Assembly (NCBI GenBank): GCA_949316495.1
Contig: OX439010.1
Coordinates: forward strand, 23,937,766-24,001,765
Length of the DNA stretch: 64,000 nt
Reading direction: 5' to 3'
From: Amphiduros pacificus
Taxonomy: Eukaryota > Annelida > Polychaeta > Phyllodocida > Hesionidae
Position numbers and translations under genes: made by a program. The notes below the pieces were generated by a model that ran no database searches, was not told the origin of the DNA, and saw only the letters and a list, made by a program, of their open reading frames with translations. This document shows, piece after piece, positions 37,401 through 50,700 of this stretch (positions are counted from its first letter, which is position 1; each line of letters starts with the position of its first letter).

Positions 37401-40400
37401 TGTTAAATGGATGAATGGATTTGTTCTGTTCTCGGCCTGCAAAGCGTATATGGTGTTAATATTGTCACTGGGTCAATATGGTCATGCTTGGTATCAAAAT
37501 GACCGGGAGAGTCCCCTCTTCAATTTCGCGTCCATTTAATTTTGAGAATGACGTCCTGGCGGGAATTAACGCGAAAATAAAAAGGTCGCGAAAATTTGTC
37601 TGTATACAGTATTCAAAGTGTTGTACTCTTAATAAAAAAGTTAATCTCAGTGAAGATTTTTGTCCTTTTGTGGATTTTCATCAATTGTGTTAATGATTTG
37701 TTTAGGAGATGAGCTTGATGAGAGAACAGTGACAATTAAGCAACCACATAATGCTCCTGACATTAGGGGTCCAACAGGTCAACGAGGAGGTCATAGAGGC
37801 CAAGTTCCCTTCCAGGGCCCACGATTTCAACAAGCAGGTCCACGTCTGTATCAGAACCCGAAGCAGTTTCAAAACGAGGGCATGAATTCAAACGTAAATA
37901 CCAACTGGGGTCCTCGCTCCCTACTGGGCCCAAGGCCAAACCAGGACCATAGCATTCTTGGTCCCGCACCAATTTTTGGGGTCCAGCCCCCTTATAGGGG
38001 ACCTCAGCCTGGTTATGGAGGACCTCAGCCTTCGTATGGAGGACCTCAACCCCCATATGGGATATGCAGACCACCATACAGAGGTCCTCAGCCATTTCAG
38101 AGCCCAAGATTCGGTGGCCACCCAGCATTCAGAGGTCACAGACCAAATAACAATGCAGGGGTCGCCCCGCGAGGGATAAGACTTAATATACGACCTAACC
38201 TATCAGAGGAGCTGAGGCAACGAGGATCAGCGAAGACGGAGAGTAAACTGAGCAGAGACTCTCCAGAACGCACCACTACCAAGTAGGCCTTACTTCTTAT
38301 GCCATTACTCATTAATACTTCATATTTTGTTCATTTAAATGCATTTACATTTAATACTTTTTGATTGAAAATACAAATGTTCACATTTATAAAGTTTTTA
38401 GCTCTGCTGAGACTTTAGCTCGCAGAGCTTTAGGAGGGGGAAAATGTCTGTCGGTCTGTCTGTCCGTCTGTCCGTCCGTCTGTCAACATTTCTTTAAAAA
38501 TCTTCTTCTCCAAAACTACCAGTAGTACATCTTTCATATTTTATATAGAGGTAGATATATAGTTGAAGATTCAGATTCCTTCAAATCTTAGTGATGTCAC
38601 CATTGACCTTAGTGCAGTGACCTTGAGGTCACAAATTTTGTACTAAGCATATCTCAGCAACCACTTATTACAGGATATTAAAACTTGGTATGCAGAAATG
38701 TCATATGTTAAAGCTGTGCCTTGTCATACAATTTTAGACATGTGACCTTTGACCTTGACACATTGACCTTGAATTCAAAATTTGTGAACATGCCACATCA
38801 CAACCATCAGAAGTGAATAAAAAACACTTCATATCTGTTATATAGTAACATTATGTTTAAAAATCTTCTCCTCCAAAACTACCAGTAATATTTGTTTCAT
38901 ATTTAATACAGAGGTAGATAGAGAGTTGAAGATTCAGATTCCTTCAAATCTTATTTATGTCACCATTGACCTTAATGCAGTGACCTTGATGTCACAAATT
39001 TTGTAAGGAGTATATCTCAGCAACCACTTATAAGAAGAAATTAAAACTTGGTATACAGAAATGTTTTAGGTCATAGCCGTGCCTTGTCATACTTTCTTAG
39101 TCATGTGACCTTTGACCTTGACACATTGACCTTGAATTCAAAATTTGTGAACATTCCACATCATAACCATTATAAGTGAATTAAATGCACTTCATATCTT
39201 TTATATACCAACACTATTTTATACAGGGCTAGATAGAGAGTTGAAGATTTAGATACCTTCAATTCTCAGTGATGTCACCATTGGCCTTAGTGCAGTGACC
39301 TTGATGTCACAAATATTTTAAGGAGCATATCTCAGCAACCACTTATAAGAAGAAATCAAAACTTGGTATACAGAAATGTCTTAGGCCATAGCCGTGCCTC
39401 GTCATACTTTCTTAGTCATGTGACCTTTGACCTTGACACATTGACCTTGAATTCAAAATTTATGAACATTCCACATCATAACCATTAGAAGTGAATTAAA
39501 TGCACTTCATATCTTTTATATACGAACACTATTTTATACAGGGCTAGATAGAGAGTTGAAGATTTAGATTCCTTTAATTATCAGTGATGTCACCATTGAC
39601 CTTAGTGCAGTGACCTTGATGTCACAAATTTTGTAAAGAGCATATCTCAGCAACCACTTACAAGAAGAAATTAAATCTTGGTATACAGGAATGTCTTATG
39701 TTAAAGCTGTACCTCGTCATACAATTTTAGTCATGTGACCTTTGACCTTGACACATTGACCTTGAATTCAAAATTTGTGAACATGCCACATCACAACCAT
39801 CAGAAGTGAATAAAAAAACACTTCATATCTGTTATATACTAACACTATGTTTAAAAATCTTCTCCTCCAAAACTACCAGTAATATTTGTTTCATATTTAA
39901 TACAGAGGTAGATAGAGAGTTGAAGATTCAGATTCCTTCAAATCTTAGTGATGTCACCATTGACCTTAATGCAATGACCTTGATGTCACAAATTATGTAA
40001 GGAGTATATCTCAGCAACTACTTATAAGAAGAAATTAAAACTTGGTATACAGAAATGTCTTAGGTCATAGCCGTGCCTCGTCATACTTTCTTAGTCATGT
40101 GACCTTTGACCTTGACACATTGACCTTGAATTCAAAATTTATGAACATTCCACATCATAACCATTAGAAGTGAATTAAATGCACTTCATATCTTTTATAT
40201 ACCAACACTATTTTATACAGAGCTAGATAGAGAGTTGAAGATTTAGATTCCTTCAATTATCAGTGATGTCACCATTGAGCTTAGTGCAGTGACCTTGATG
40301 TCACAAATTTTGTAAGGAGCATATCTCAGCAACCACTTATAAGAAGAAATTAAATCTTGGTATACAGGAATGTCTTATGTTAAAGCTGTACCTTGTCATA

Positions 40401-41699
40401 CAATTTTAGTCATGTGACCTTTGACCTTGACACATTGACCTTGAATTCAAAATTTGTGAACATGCCACATCACAACCATCAGAAGTGAATAAAAAACACT
40501 TCATATCTGTTATATACTAACACTATGTTTAAAAATCTTCTCCTCCAAAACTACCAGTAATATTTGTTTTATATTTAATACAGAGGTAGATAGAGAGTTG
40601 AAGATTCAGATTCCTTCAAATCTTAGTGATGTCACCATTGACCTTAGTGCAGTGGCCTTGATGTCACAAATTTTGTGAGGAATATATCTCAGCAACCACT
40701 TATAAGAAGAAACTAAAACTTGGAATACAGAAATGTCTTAGGCCATAGCCGTGCCTCGTCATACTTTCTTAGTCTTGTGACCTTTGTCCTTGACACATTG
40801 ACCTTGAATTCAAAATTTGTGTCACTTCATATCTGTTATATACCAACACTATGTTTTAAAATCTTCTTCTCCAAAACTTCCATTAATTTATGTTTCATAT
40901 TTTATACAGAGCTAGATAGAGAGTTGAAGATTCAGATTCCTTAAATTCTCAGTGATGTCACCATTGAGCTTAGTGCAGTGACCTTGATGTCACAAATTTT
41001 GTAAGGAGCATATCTCAGCAACCACTTATAAGAAGAAATTAAAACTTGGTATACAGAAATGTCTTAGGTCATAGCCCTGCCTCGTAATAATTTCTTAGTC
41101 ATGTGACCTTTGTCCTTGACACATTGACCTTGAATTCAAAATTTGTGTGCATGCAAAATCTCACAACCATTAAAAGTGGAGCAGACTTGATGATGATTTT
41201 GACCAATCAAAATGCATGTTACATTTCAAATTTGGCCCCAACTTGTTATCTTGATTCTCATTGGCTATGTTATTCAAAATGGCAGCCTCCTTGACAACTT
41301 TGTGATAGCTATTAGATTTTTGAAAAAATCATGACAAAATGGAAAAAGAACTGAGTCTAATGGAAAATAGATAGAATTAGACCTCAGAAAATACAACATC
41401 TTGCCTACTTTGGGATCTTGTATGGAAAATCATAACCTGGTTGCTTGTTGTACTTAATCTCAGTTCATGTGTTTTCATTCAAGTCAGCAGAGCTATCAAC
41501 CCATGGGGTTATGTTTTTGTGGTATGATGATTTTGACATAATGTCAAATTCTTTTCAAAATTTCAAAAATTGAATAGTGTCTGCCACACTGTAGCAATGG
41601 CACAGAATAGATTTCTTTTATACTAAGCCCTTTTTACCCTCAGCCCCTGATGTAATCAGGCTGAGGGTATTGCAGTACTCCTGGCGTGGGTATGTATGT

Positions 41700-41739
<40 letters not shown>

Positions 41740-44700
41740 ATGGAACATCCTTGTCATCGTGATAACTCAAGAACAAATGATGGCAGCTTCATGAAACTTG
41801 ACACACATATGCATCTGGTGAAGACCTCGGACGAGTTCGATGGACAGCGACTTTGACCTATTTTTCAAGGTCACAGGGACAATTATGTGAAATCCCAAGA
41901 ATCACAATAACTCAAGAACGAATGATGGCAGCTTTATGAGATTTGACACACATAAGCATCTGGTGAAGACCTCAGAATTTTTCCTATGAAACATGACCTT
42001 CACCTACATTTTAAGGTCACAGGGACAATTATGTGAAATCATCTTGTCATCGCGATAACACGAGAACAAATGATGGCAGCTTCATGAAACTTGACACACA
42101 TATGCATCTGGTGAAGACCTCAGACAAGTTCGATGGACAGCGACCTTGACCTATTTTTCAAGGTCACAGGGACAATTATGTGAAATCCCAAGAATCACAA
42201 TAACTCAAGAACGAATGATGGCAGCTTTATGAGATTTGACACACATAAGCATCTGGTGAAGACCTCAGAATTTTTCCTATGAAACATGACCTTCACCTAC
42301 TTTTTAAGGTCACAGGGACAATTATGTGAAATCATCTTGTCATCGCGATAACACGAGAACAAATGATGGCAGCTTCATGAAACTTGACACATATAAGCAT
42401 CGAGTGAAAACCTCGGACGAGTTCGATGGACGGTGACCTTGACCTATTTTTCAAGGTCACAGGGACAATTATCTGAAATCCCAAGAATCGCATAACTCAA
42501 GAACAAATGATGGCAGCTTTATGAGATTGGACACCCACAAGCATCTGGTGAAGACCTCAGAATTTTTTCTATGAAACATGACCTTTGACTACTTTTCAAG
42601 GTCACAGGGACAATTATGTGAAATCACCCTTGTCATCATGATTACTCAAGAACAAATGATGGCAGCTTCATGAAACTTTACACGCATATGCATCTGGTGA
42701 AAACCTCGGACTAGTTCGATGGACGGTGACTTTGACCTATTTTTCAAGGTCACAGGGACAATTATCTGAAATCCCAAGAATCGAATAACTCAAGAACAAA
42801 TGATGGCAGCTTTATGAGATTGGACATCCACAAGCATCTGGTGAAGACCTCAGAATTTTTTCTATGAAACATGACCTTCACCTACTTTTCAAGGTCACAG
42901 GGACAATTATGTGAAATCATCCTTGTCATCATTATTACTCAAGAACAAATGATGGCAGCTTCATGAAACTTTACACGCATATGCATCTGGTGAAAACCTC
43001 GGACTAGTTCGGTGGACGGCGACCTTGACCTATTTTTCAAGGTCACAGGGACAATTATGTGAAATCCCAAGAATCGCAATAACTCAAGAACGAATGATGG
43101 CAGCTTTATGAGATTTGACGCACACAAGCATCTGGTGAAGACCTCAGACTTCTTTTGATGGAGCATGACCTTCACCTACTTTTCAAGGTCACAGGGACAA
43201 TTATGTGAAATCATCCTTGTCATCGTGATAACTCAAGAACAAATGATGGCAGCTTCATGAAACTTTACACGCATAAGCATCTGTTGAAAACTTCTGACTA
43301 GTTCGGTGGACGGCGACCTTGACCTATTTTTCAAGGTCACGGGGACAATTATGTGAAATCTCAAGAATCGCAATAACTCAAGAACAAATGATGGCAGCTT
43401 TATGAGATTTGACACACATAAACATCTGGTGAAGACCTCAGATTTTTTTACCCTCAGCTCCTGATGTAATCAGGCTGAGGGTATTGTAGTACTCCTGGCG
43501 TGGGTATGTATGTATGTATGTATGTCTGTATGTCTGTAGCGAACATCCTTGTCATCGCGATAACTTGAGAACAAATGATGGCAGCTTCATGAAACTTGAC
43601 ACACATAAGCATCTGGTGAAAACCTCGGACGAGTTCGATGGACGGCGACCTTGACCTATTTTTCAAGGTCACAGGGACAATTATGTGAAATCCCAAGAAT
43701 TGCAATAACTTAAGAACAAATGATGGCAGCTTTATGAGATTTGACACACATAAGCATTTGGTGAAGACCTCAGGATTTTTTCTATGAAACATGACCTTCA
43801 CTTACTTTTCAAGGTCACAGGGATAATTATGTGAAATCATCCTTGTCATCACGATAACTCTAGAACAAATGATGGCAGCTTCATGAAACTTGACACACAT
43901 AAGCATCTGGTGAAAAACTCGGACGAGTTAGATGAACAGCGAACTTGACCTATTTTTCAAGGTCACATGGACAATTATGTGAAATCACAAGAATCACAAT
44001 AACTCAAGAACAAATGATGGCAGCTTTATGAGATGTGACACACATAAGCATCTGGTGAAGACTACAGACTTTTTTCTATGGAACACGACCTTCTCCTACT
44101 TTTCGAGGTCACAGGGACAATTATGTGAAATCATCCTTGTCATCGTGATAACTCAAGAACAAATGATGGCAGCTTCATGAAACTTGACACACATAAGCAT
44201 CAGGTGAAAACCTCGGACGAGTTCAGTGGACGGCGACCTTCACCTACTTTTCAAGGTCACAGGGACAATTATGTTAAATCATCCTTGTCATTGTGATAAT
44301 TCAAGAACAAATAATGGCAGCTTCATTAAACTTGACACACATAAGCATCTGGTGAAAACCTCGGACGAGACCGATGGATGGCGACCTTGACATATTTTGC
44401 AAGGTCACAGGGACAATTATGTGAAATCCCTAGAATCACAATAACTCTAGAACAAATGATGGCAGCTTTATGAGATTTGACACACATGAGCATCTGTTGA
44501 AGACCTCAGACATTTCTCTATGGAACATGACCTTCACCTACTTTTCAAGGTCACAGTGACAATAATGTGAAATTCCTATCATTGCTATAACTCGAGAACG
44601 AATGATGGTAGCTTTATGAGACTTGACACACATAAGCATCTGGTGAAGACCTCAGTGAAGACCTTCACCTACTTTTCAAGGTCACAGGAACAATTATGTG

Positions 44701-47700
44701 GTACGGTGACGTTTTGTTCACAAATATTGTGTGGAGCGAATGTTGTGCAATAAGTTACCAGGGCTGAGGGTTTATGCATCTCTGATGCCTATGTTTCTAT
44801 GAAACATGACCTTCACCTACTTTTCAAGGTCACAGGGACAATTATGTGAAATCATCCTTGTCATAGCGATAACTCGAGAACAAATGATGGCAGCTTCATG
44901 AAACTTGACACGCATAAGCATCTGATGAAAACCTCAGACATTTTTGTATGGAACATGACCTTCACCTACTTTTCAAGGTCACAGGTACAATTATGTGAAA
45001 TCCCTATCATTGCTATAACTCGAGAACGAATGATGGCAGCTTTATGAGACTTGACACACATAAACATCTGGTGAAGACCACAGACTTCTCTTGATGGAAC
45101 ATGACCTTCACCTACTTTTCAAGGTCACAGGGACAATCATGTCAAATCCACGTCATTGCAATAACTTATGAACAAATAATGGCAGCTTCATGAAAAATTT
45201 GTTCACAAATATTGTGTGGAGCGAATGTTGTGCAATGAGTTACCAGGGCTGAGGGTTGATGCATCTCTGATGCCTATGTTTATATTAAGCTTTGATGATA
45301 TATCATGTTGGACTAATCAGTTCATTTAAAACTCATTTAGTTTTTGCTATCGTATTGACTAGTGTATTAACATTTGTATTTACCAGTGTATTTACTGTTG
45401 TATTTACAGGTGTATTTACTGTTGTATTTACCAGTTTATTTACTGGTCTATTTACCGGCGTATTTACTATTTTATTTACTGTTGTATTTACCAGTGTATT
45501 TGCTGGTGTATTTTCTGTTTTATCTCATACTTGGTGCATCAAAAAGAGGGTGTTCTGCACCTATGAGATATTCTTTTGCAGATAACCCTTCTGCCAAACT
45601 ACTTTCGCAGATCACCCATGTGCCAAACTATTTTTTTCAGACTCTTGGGATCCTTCCACCAGAAAGAACTTGAGAGATCTGTCAGCCTGAACACTGCACT
45701 CACATTTTCTTACCTTATTATCTTTATCTCATACTTATCTACTGTAGATGGTTTATATATAAAGCAGACCAGTGTTAGCATAGTAAGAAGTATGGATCTA
45801 TGTTGTTATGTGGCCTCGCAACACAGTTGCGCTATGCCCACCTCTCAATGATGTCATTACATAATATGGTGCAATGATGTCATCAAGCATGACGTCATTA
45901 AAAAGGGGGCATGGCTTTATTTATGTTGTTTGACAAACACAAAATAGATCTGCATTTGCAGCATGAGATATAGCATGAGATAAAGCATGAGATAAATAAT
46001 GAGTTTAAGTATGAGATAAAGTCAAGAACATAGGTTCGTGCAGTGTTCAGGCTGACAGATCTCTCTCCTTGGTTCTGGTGGAAGGATCTCACTCCTCCTT
46101 CGGACTCTTGGGATCCTTCCACCAGAACCAAGGAGAGAGATCTGTCAGCCTGAACACTGCACGAACCTATGTTCTTGCCTTAGTATTTACTGGGGTATTT
46201 ATTGTTGTATTTACAGGTGTATTTACTGCTGTATTTACTAGTGTATTTACAGTGGTATTTACCAGTGTATTTACAGGTGTACTTAATGGTGTATTTACTA
46301 GTGTTACAGTTGTGTATTTACTGTTGTATTTACAGCTGCAGTGCTGATGACATGCTGTATCACCACCTGGGGTCATACACGAACTGCTTCCCAGGAAGGA
46401 GGAATACCATCTGTTTACAACCCAACGAGGAAATCTTCCTGCAGGTGACCAACATCGTGGACAGTCAGCACTTCTGGGGACATGCCATATGTAAAGAGAC
46501 TGTAAGCGTTCATGTCAAACATTCAGTGCTCATTTATTTAGACATACTGTTGAATAGCTTTATCAAGGGAAAGTAGATAGATTGTGAGACTTGACAAGAC
46601 TTGGGTCTTTAATGAGACTTGGCAAGACTTTGGTCTTTAATGACACTTTGATCACCAAGACCATCCCACATCATAGTTTGTTCTTGGTGGCTCTTTGTTG
46701 GTCTTGGTAGCATGCCTACAGTTTGTTTTAGTAAATGTTTTGATGAAGATTTTGTGACTTGTGGTGCTGAGTAACAATATTGGATCTAGCCAGTGCAGTG
46801 CCAGAGCAATAGTCTCAAGTTTCTTCTTTTATTTGATGATGACAAGGCTGCTGCAGCTGCTGTTAAGGGCAATCATATTTATTCAGAACGTCTGCCAAAT
46901 AAATCTTCTATTTATTCTGCAGAACTTCATGCTTTATACCTAGCTTTAGATCATGTGGAGACTTCTTCACATCGAAATTTTTTAATATTTTCTGATTCAT
47001 TGTCTTCTTTACAAGCAATGAAAACAAAGGATTGGAAAAATCCTTTTATTTACAACATCCTTGAACGGCATCACAAACTCTGTACTGAGGAAAATAAAGA
47101 AATTCGTTTTTATTGGATACCAAGTCATATTGGAATCCTTGGAAATGAGGCTGCTGACCAAGCTGCCAAAGCAGCATTGGATAAGCGCCCTATAAATATG
47201 CTCATACCTTATACAGAGTTTAAGAAATATATTACTGTTTTTTTACGTTCTAAATGGCAATTGCGCTGGAATGAAGCAGTTTTTAATAAATTACACGAAA
47301 TTAAACCCGTTCTGGGTAAAACTAAAGGTGCTTGTAGAATTAACCGAAGAGAAGAGTCTGTTTTAAGTCGAATAAGAATAGGACATAGTCATTTAACACA
47401 TTGCTATCTTCTTAAAGGTGAAGATCAGCCTCAGTGTGTTGGATGTCAAAGGGCTATGACTATTAAACATATTTTAATTGAATGTATTGATTTTGATATA
47501 ATTAGGACTCAATATTTTAATGTGCAAGATTTACATTCGTTATTTGATACTGTAGATACTTCTGTGATAGTATCGTTTTTAAACCAAATAGGACTTTATA
47601 ACCAATTTTAAGTGTGGAGCTCTTGTTTACTTAAGTCATTGGCCTATTTATCAAGAACCGCGAAACATCAGATGGTATTTAAAGTCTTTTAAATTGAATT

Positions 47701-50700
47701 CATTTATACAATTTTGTTGTCTATAACTGATATATTGAAAGGATTTTATTGATATTTTATGTTAAGATTATTTACATATATTGATTTTATAAACGTTTAT
47801 GTTTTTTACCACTTTAAGGCACTGAATAACCTTAGTGGTTGATGTGCCTCTAAGCAACCATTCATTCATTCATTCATTTTATTTGGTTTTCAGGAGACAG
47901 ACATGAATCAGATGATGTATGAGATGGAGGCCATGAAAAGTGAGACAGAGCTCAAACCCTACGTCACGGGCAGCAAGAAGTGTGTGTCAAAGTACCAGCA
48001 GGACTGGTGCCGGTGAGTCCTACATTTATAAGACGCGCCCAGTGTATGTACCAACAGGACTAGTTCTTGTGAGTCATGCATTTATAGGTTGCACCCAGTC
48101 TATGTACCAGCAGGACTGGTGCTGGTGAGTCCTACATTTATAAGACGCGCCCAGTGTATGTACCAGCAGGACTGGTGCCGGTGAGTCCTACATTTATAAG
48201 ACGCGCCCAGTGTATGTACCAACAGGACTGGTGCCAGTGAGTCCTACATTTATAAGACGCGCCCAGTGTATTTACCAGCAGGACTGGTGCCGGTGAGTCT
48301 TACATTTATAAGACGCGCCCAGTGTATGTACCAGCAGGACTGGTGCCGGTGAGTCCTACATTTATAAGACGCGCCCAGTGTATTTACCAGCAGGACTGGT
48401 GCCGGTGAGTCCTACATTTATAAGACGCGCCCAGTGTATGTACCAACAGGACTGGTGCCGGTGAGTCCTACATTTATAAGACGCGCCCAGTGTATGTACC
48501 AACAGGACTGGTGCCGGTGAGTCCTACATTTATAAGACACGCCCAGTGTATGTACCAACAGGACTGGTGCCGGTGAGTCCTACATTTATAAGACGCGCCC
48601 AGTGTATGTACCAACCGGTGAGTCCTACATTTATAAGACGCACCCAATGTATGTACCAACAGGACTAGTACTTGTGAGTCATGCATTTATAGGACGCACC
48701 CAGTATATGTACCAGCTGGACTGGTGCCAGTGAGTCTAACATTTATAGGTCACATCCAATGTAAGTATCAACAAGACTTGTTGAGGATCAAGTCTTACTA
48801 TGAGCCACTTAGGACTGCAGATTTAATTTTGTTGTTGGTGTGATCTCTGAACATAAGGACGGCTTTAATTCTTTTGGTGTGATCTGTGAACATGAGGACT
48901 ACCGGTACTTAAATCCTGTTGTTGTTGTTGTGATATGTGAGCATAAGGACTACTTTAACCGTGTTGTTGTTGTGATCTGTGAGCATAAAGACTACTTAAA
49001 TCCTGTTGTTGTTGTGATCTGTGAGCATAAGGACTACTCTAATCGTGTTGTTGGTGTGATCTGTGAGCACAAGGACTGCAGATTTAATTTTGTTGTTGGT
49101 GTGATCTCTGAACATAAGGACGGCTTTAATTCTTTTGGTGTGATCTGTGAACATAAGGACTACTTAAATCCTGTTATTGTTGTGATCTGTGAGCATAAGG
49201 ACTGCTTTAATCCTGTTGTTGGTGTGATCTGTGAGCATAAGGACTGCTTTAATCCTGTTGTTGGTGTGATCTGTGAGCATAAGGACGGCTTTAATCGTGT
49301 TGTTGATGTGATCTGTGAGCACAAGGACTGCTTTAATCCTGTTAATGTGATCTGTGAGCACAAGGACTGCTTTAATCGTGTTTTTGGTGTGAGCTGTGAA
49401 CATAAGGACTGCTTTAATCGTGTTGTTTGTGTGATCTGTGAGCACAAGGACTGCTTTAATCCTGTTTTTGGTGTGAGCTGTGAACATAAGGACTGCTTTA
49501 ATCGTGTTGTTTGTGTGATCTGTGAGCACAAGGACTGCTTTAATCGTGTTTTTGGTGTGATCTGTGAGCATAAGGAAGGCTTTAATCGTGTTGTTGATGT
49601 GATCTGTGAGCACAAGGACTGCTTTAATCCTGTTAATGTGATCTGTGAGCACAAGGACTGCTTTAATCCTGTTTTTGGTGTGAGCTGTGAACATAAGGAC
49701 TGCTCTAATCGTGTTGTTTGTGTGATCTGTGAGCACAAGGACTGCTTTAATCATGTTGTTTGTGTGATCTGTGAGCACAAGGACTGCTCTAATCCTGTTG
49801 TTGGTGTGATCTGTGAGCATAAGGACTGCTTTAATCGTGTTGTTGATATGCATGTTACAGAGGCTGGGTACAGGAAGTGTCTGACGGCGAGGCAAAGGTG
49901 TTCTATGTAGATTATGCCAATATTGAAAAGATTCCATTATCCCAGCTACGATCTGTCGATGAGAAGTATTGGGAAATTTTACCTCAAGCATTGCCCTTTA
50001 AAATCCTGGGTAAGTTTTGAGTTGTAATGTAATTCATGTTTATCTACCAGATTTCACCTGAAATATAAAATATTCCAACTTGGTTTCTTTTTAATTGTAA
50101 TTTAAATTGAATTTTAATGATTTCTAATAATTTGATTTAATTGTCATTAGTTTATATAATCATAGTTTATAAGAAATCATTCATTGAAATTTGGATTTAT
50201 GTTAAATTTTGTTCATTTTTTTTCAGAGAACCGGACAGATCCAGTGCACAATTTGGTCAAAAGTTTAGTCGTGGCAACCGTCGTAAAGCATGGAAATGAT
50301 CCAGTGAGATATCCATCACATGCAGTCCCAGTGACAACTCACCCATAACTCATATAACAACTCACTCACCACAAATCTCATAACAACTCATCTGCAACTC
50401 ATATAGCAACTCACATACAACTCATATAACAACTCACCCACAACTCATATAGTAACCCACCCACTACTCATATAAAAACTCCCCCTAAACTCATACAACA
50501 ACTCACCCACAACTCATAGTAACCCTCCCACATCTCAGATAAAAACTCACCCACAACTCATATGACAACTCACCCACATCTCACAAAGCAAACTCACCCA
50601 TGACTCATATACATGTAGTAGCTTACCTACAACTCATATAACAACTCATATTATCACTTTTGGAGATAAAAGAAGTAATTGTAAATATGTGACCATACAT

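Noticed and set aside
37763-38139. Minus-strand frames of 121 and 72 codons
   Set aside because: Shadows of the GPQP-repeat exon 15.
38284-38286. TAG as the end of the host gene
   Set aside because: GTAGGC just before it is a donor with the phase needed by exon 16, and the Tudor exons downstream continue the frame to a later stop.
48840-49991. Frames of 356, 275 and 192 codons
   Set aside because: 42-bp minisatellite; the plus frame enters exon 18 in the wrong phase and the minus frames are antisense to it.
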